Shown: positions 46,704-47,158 of the stretch, one piece after another
How the letters are laid out: each line of letters opens with the position of its first letter
Position numbering within the stretch: the stretch's first letter is position 1
Source of the DNA: a virus
IMG/VR virus record: IMGVR_UViG_3300028197_000025
Coordinates: 1-47,158 of that record
Direction: 5' to 3' (one strand)
DNA length: 47,158 nt
Program-made: the position numbers and the translations under genes
Notes under the pieces: model-generated
The model's input: only the letters and a program-made list of their open reading frames with translations
Databases searched by the model: none
What the model was told of the DNA's origin: nothing

Positions 46704-46900
46704 AAGTAGTCACCATAAGAAGTATCATCCTTATGAAGAAGAACACCATCAACATTCCGAAGTAATTGCTGCATACTACTATTTAAAGCACGATATCCAG
46801 TGCCAACATAAAGTTGACCAAGAACAACCGATACTGTAGCAGTTCCCCAAAAAATGTAATACCACTTAGATTTTACTTGCGCTCTAGTCTTGGTTTTCAT
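46700..46900 (-). CDS. small membrane protein
   Basis: 66 residues with a basic N-terminus (MKTKTRAQVKSKW) and one transmembrane helix (YYIFWGTATVSVVLGQLYVG), then a soluble tail. Inner-membrane location likely. Function unknown. Confidence 0.68.
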   Translation of the reverse strand: MKTKTRAQVKSKWYYIFWGTATVSVVLGQLYVGTGYRALNSSMQQLLRNVDGVLLHKDDTSYGDYL

Positions 46901-46969
46901 AATGTTTAATCAATCGTTCTGCTTGTTTTTTATCAATCCCACAAGGGGGACACAGACATAATCAGTCAC
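46884..46969 (-). pseudogene. frameshifted small zinc-knuckle gene
   Basis: GTG at 46969 opens MTDYVCV, and after a run of five Cs the adjacent -1 frame continues as PPCGIDKKQAERLIKHYENQD up to TAG at 46884. Read alone, each frame is truncated. One extra C, or a -1 slip on C CCC, restores a 28-residue protein with a CxPPCG motif. Possible causes are sequencing error, recent mutation or programmed slippage. Confidence 0.5.
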
Positions 46970-47158
46970 GTTGCCTCCAGTCATCAGGTTTATCTCTTTG
47001 AAACCAGTCCTTGATATCATCAGCACTAGTGAACCCCGTTTTATGATTGGATGGATCGGGGTCTCCTAAACCCATCCTATTCAGAAAATCGTCGGTACTG
47101 CCTTCTTCAATGTCTTGTGCTGCTTGGCGTCGTGCTTGCTTTAACCAATCCCTAGCAA
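46962..47158 (-). CDS. hypothetical protein, C-terminal part only
   Basis: The right edge cuts the gene; about 65 residues remain (ARDWLKQARRQAAQDIEEGS, then TDDFLNRMGLGDPDPSNHKT and DKPDDWRQRD). Helical then loop-rich. Not recognised. Its TGA overlaps the GTG of the broken gene region. Confidence 0.6.
   Translation of the reverse strand, partial: ARDWLKQARRQAAQDIEEGSTDDFLNRMGLGDPDPSNHKTGFTSADDIKDWFQRDKPDDWRQRD

Overview
This window looks like part of the genome of a T4-like myovirus of marine Synechococcus or Prochlorococcus (a cyanomyovirus). T4 core genes are recognisable (homologues of gp32, gp59, gp33, gp4, gp48, gp53, gp26, gp27 and gp5). They sit beside genes typical of marine cyanophages: cobS with a CobT-like partner, speD, phoH, thyX, a DUF1825 protein, a DUF4278 protein and a set of 2-oxoglutarate/Fe(II) oxygenases. 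Nearly all genes are on the minus strand; the exception is a four-gene plus-strand island (35.4-38.0 kb). No host genes, integrase, insertion sequence or CRISPR array were seen.

Layout. (1) 1-10.4 kb is accessory/early: many small proteins in overlapping ATGA/TGATG chains, four 2OG-Fe(II) oxygenases, a PD-(D/E)XK-like nuclease, an AbrB-like protein, tRNA-Leu(UAA) and tRNA-Ser(UGA). At 1.80-2.27 kb lies a 464-base intergenic region with four DnaA-box-like 9-mers, a 17-bp inverted repeat and tandem sigma70-type promoters; it is the best candidate here for an origin or early control region. (2) 10.4-14.2 kb holds a secreted beta-barrel-like protein and the MoxR/VWA pair cobS plus CobT-like metallopeptidase. 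(3) 14.3-20.7 kb encodes a 1891-residue fibre with a tail collar domain and a fifth oxygenase. (4) 20.7-35.3 kb is a late tail operon: tube-fold protein, gp26 with a -1 frameshift extension, a tape-measure-position protein, two proteins carrying three murein-hydrolase domains, gp27-like hub, giant gp5-like hub, a separate beta-helical spike, then speD. (5) 35.4-38.0 kb, plus strand: gp4, an unknown protein, gp48, gp53. (6) 38.1-43.8 kb is replication and transcription: gp32, DUF1825, gp59, gp33, nuclease, phoH, thyX. (7) 43.8-47.2 kb holds small genes, a glutamine-II type riboswitch, a glutaredoxin-like protein and a sixth oxygenase.

How it fits together. Early sigma70-like promoters (TTGACA-17-TATAAT form) drive small-gene and gp32 transcription. 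TATAAATA-type late promoters, which depend on gp33 in T4, precede the fibre and beta-barrel genes. thyX, phoH, speD and cobS/cobT-like genes would support nucleotide, stress and cofactor metabolism. The glutamine riboswitch would tie one small gene to host nitrogen status. The tail genes redistribute the T4 gp5 functions (OB hub, lysozyme, spike) over several polypeptides.

The strongest points for follow-up are the in-frame slippery site joining gp26 to its downstream frame, the riboswitch with a duplicated CGTTCATCC that can form a mutually exclusive hairpin over the ribosome binding site, the DnaA-box cluster, and a repeated TGTGCCAGTT-N4-AACTGGCACA element placed just after stop codons.
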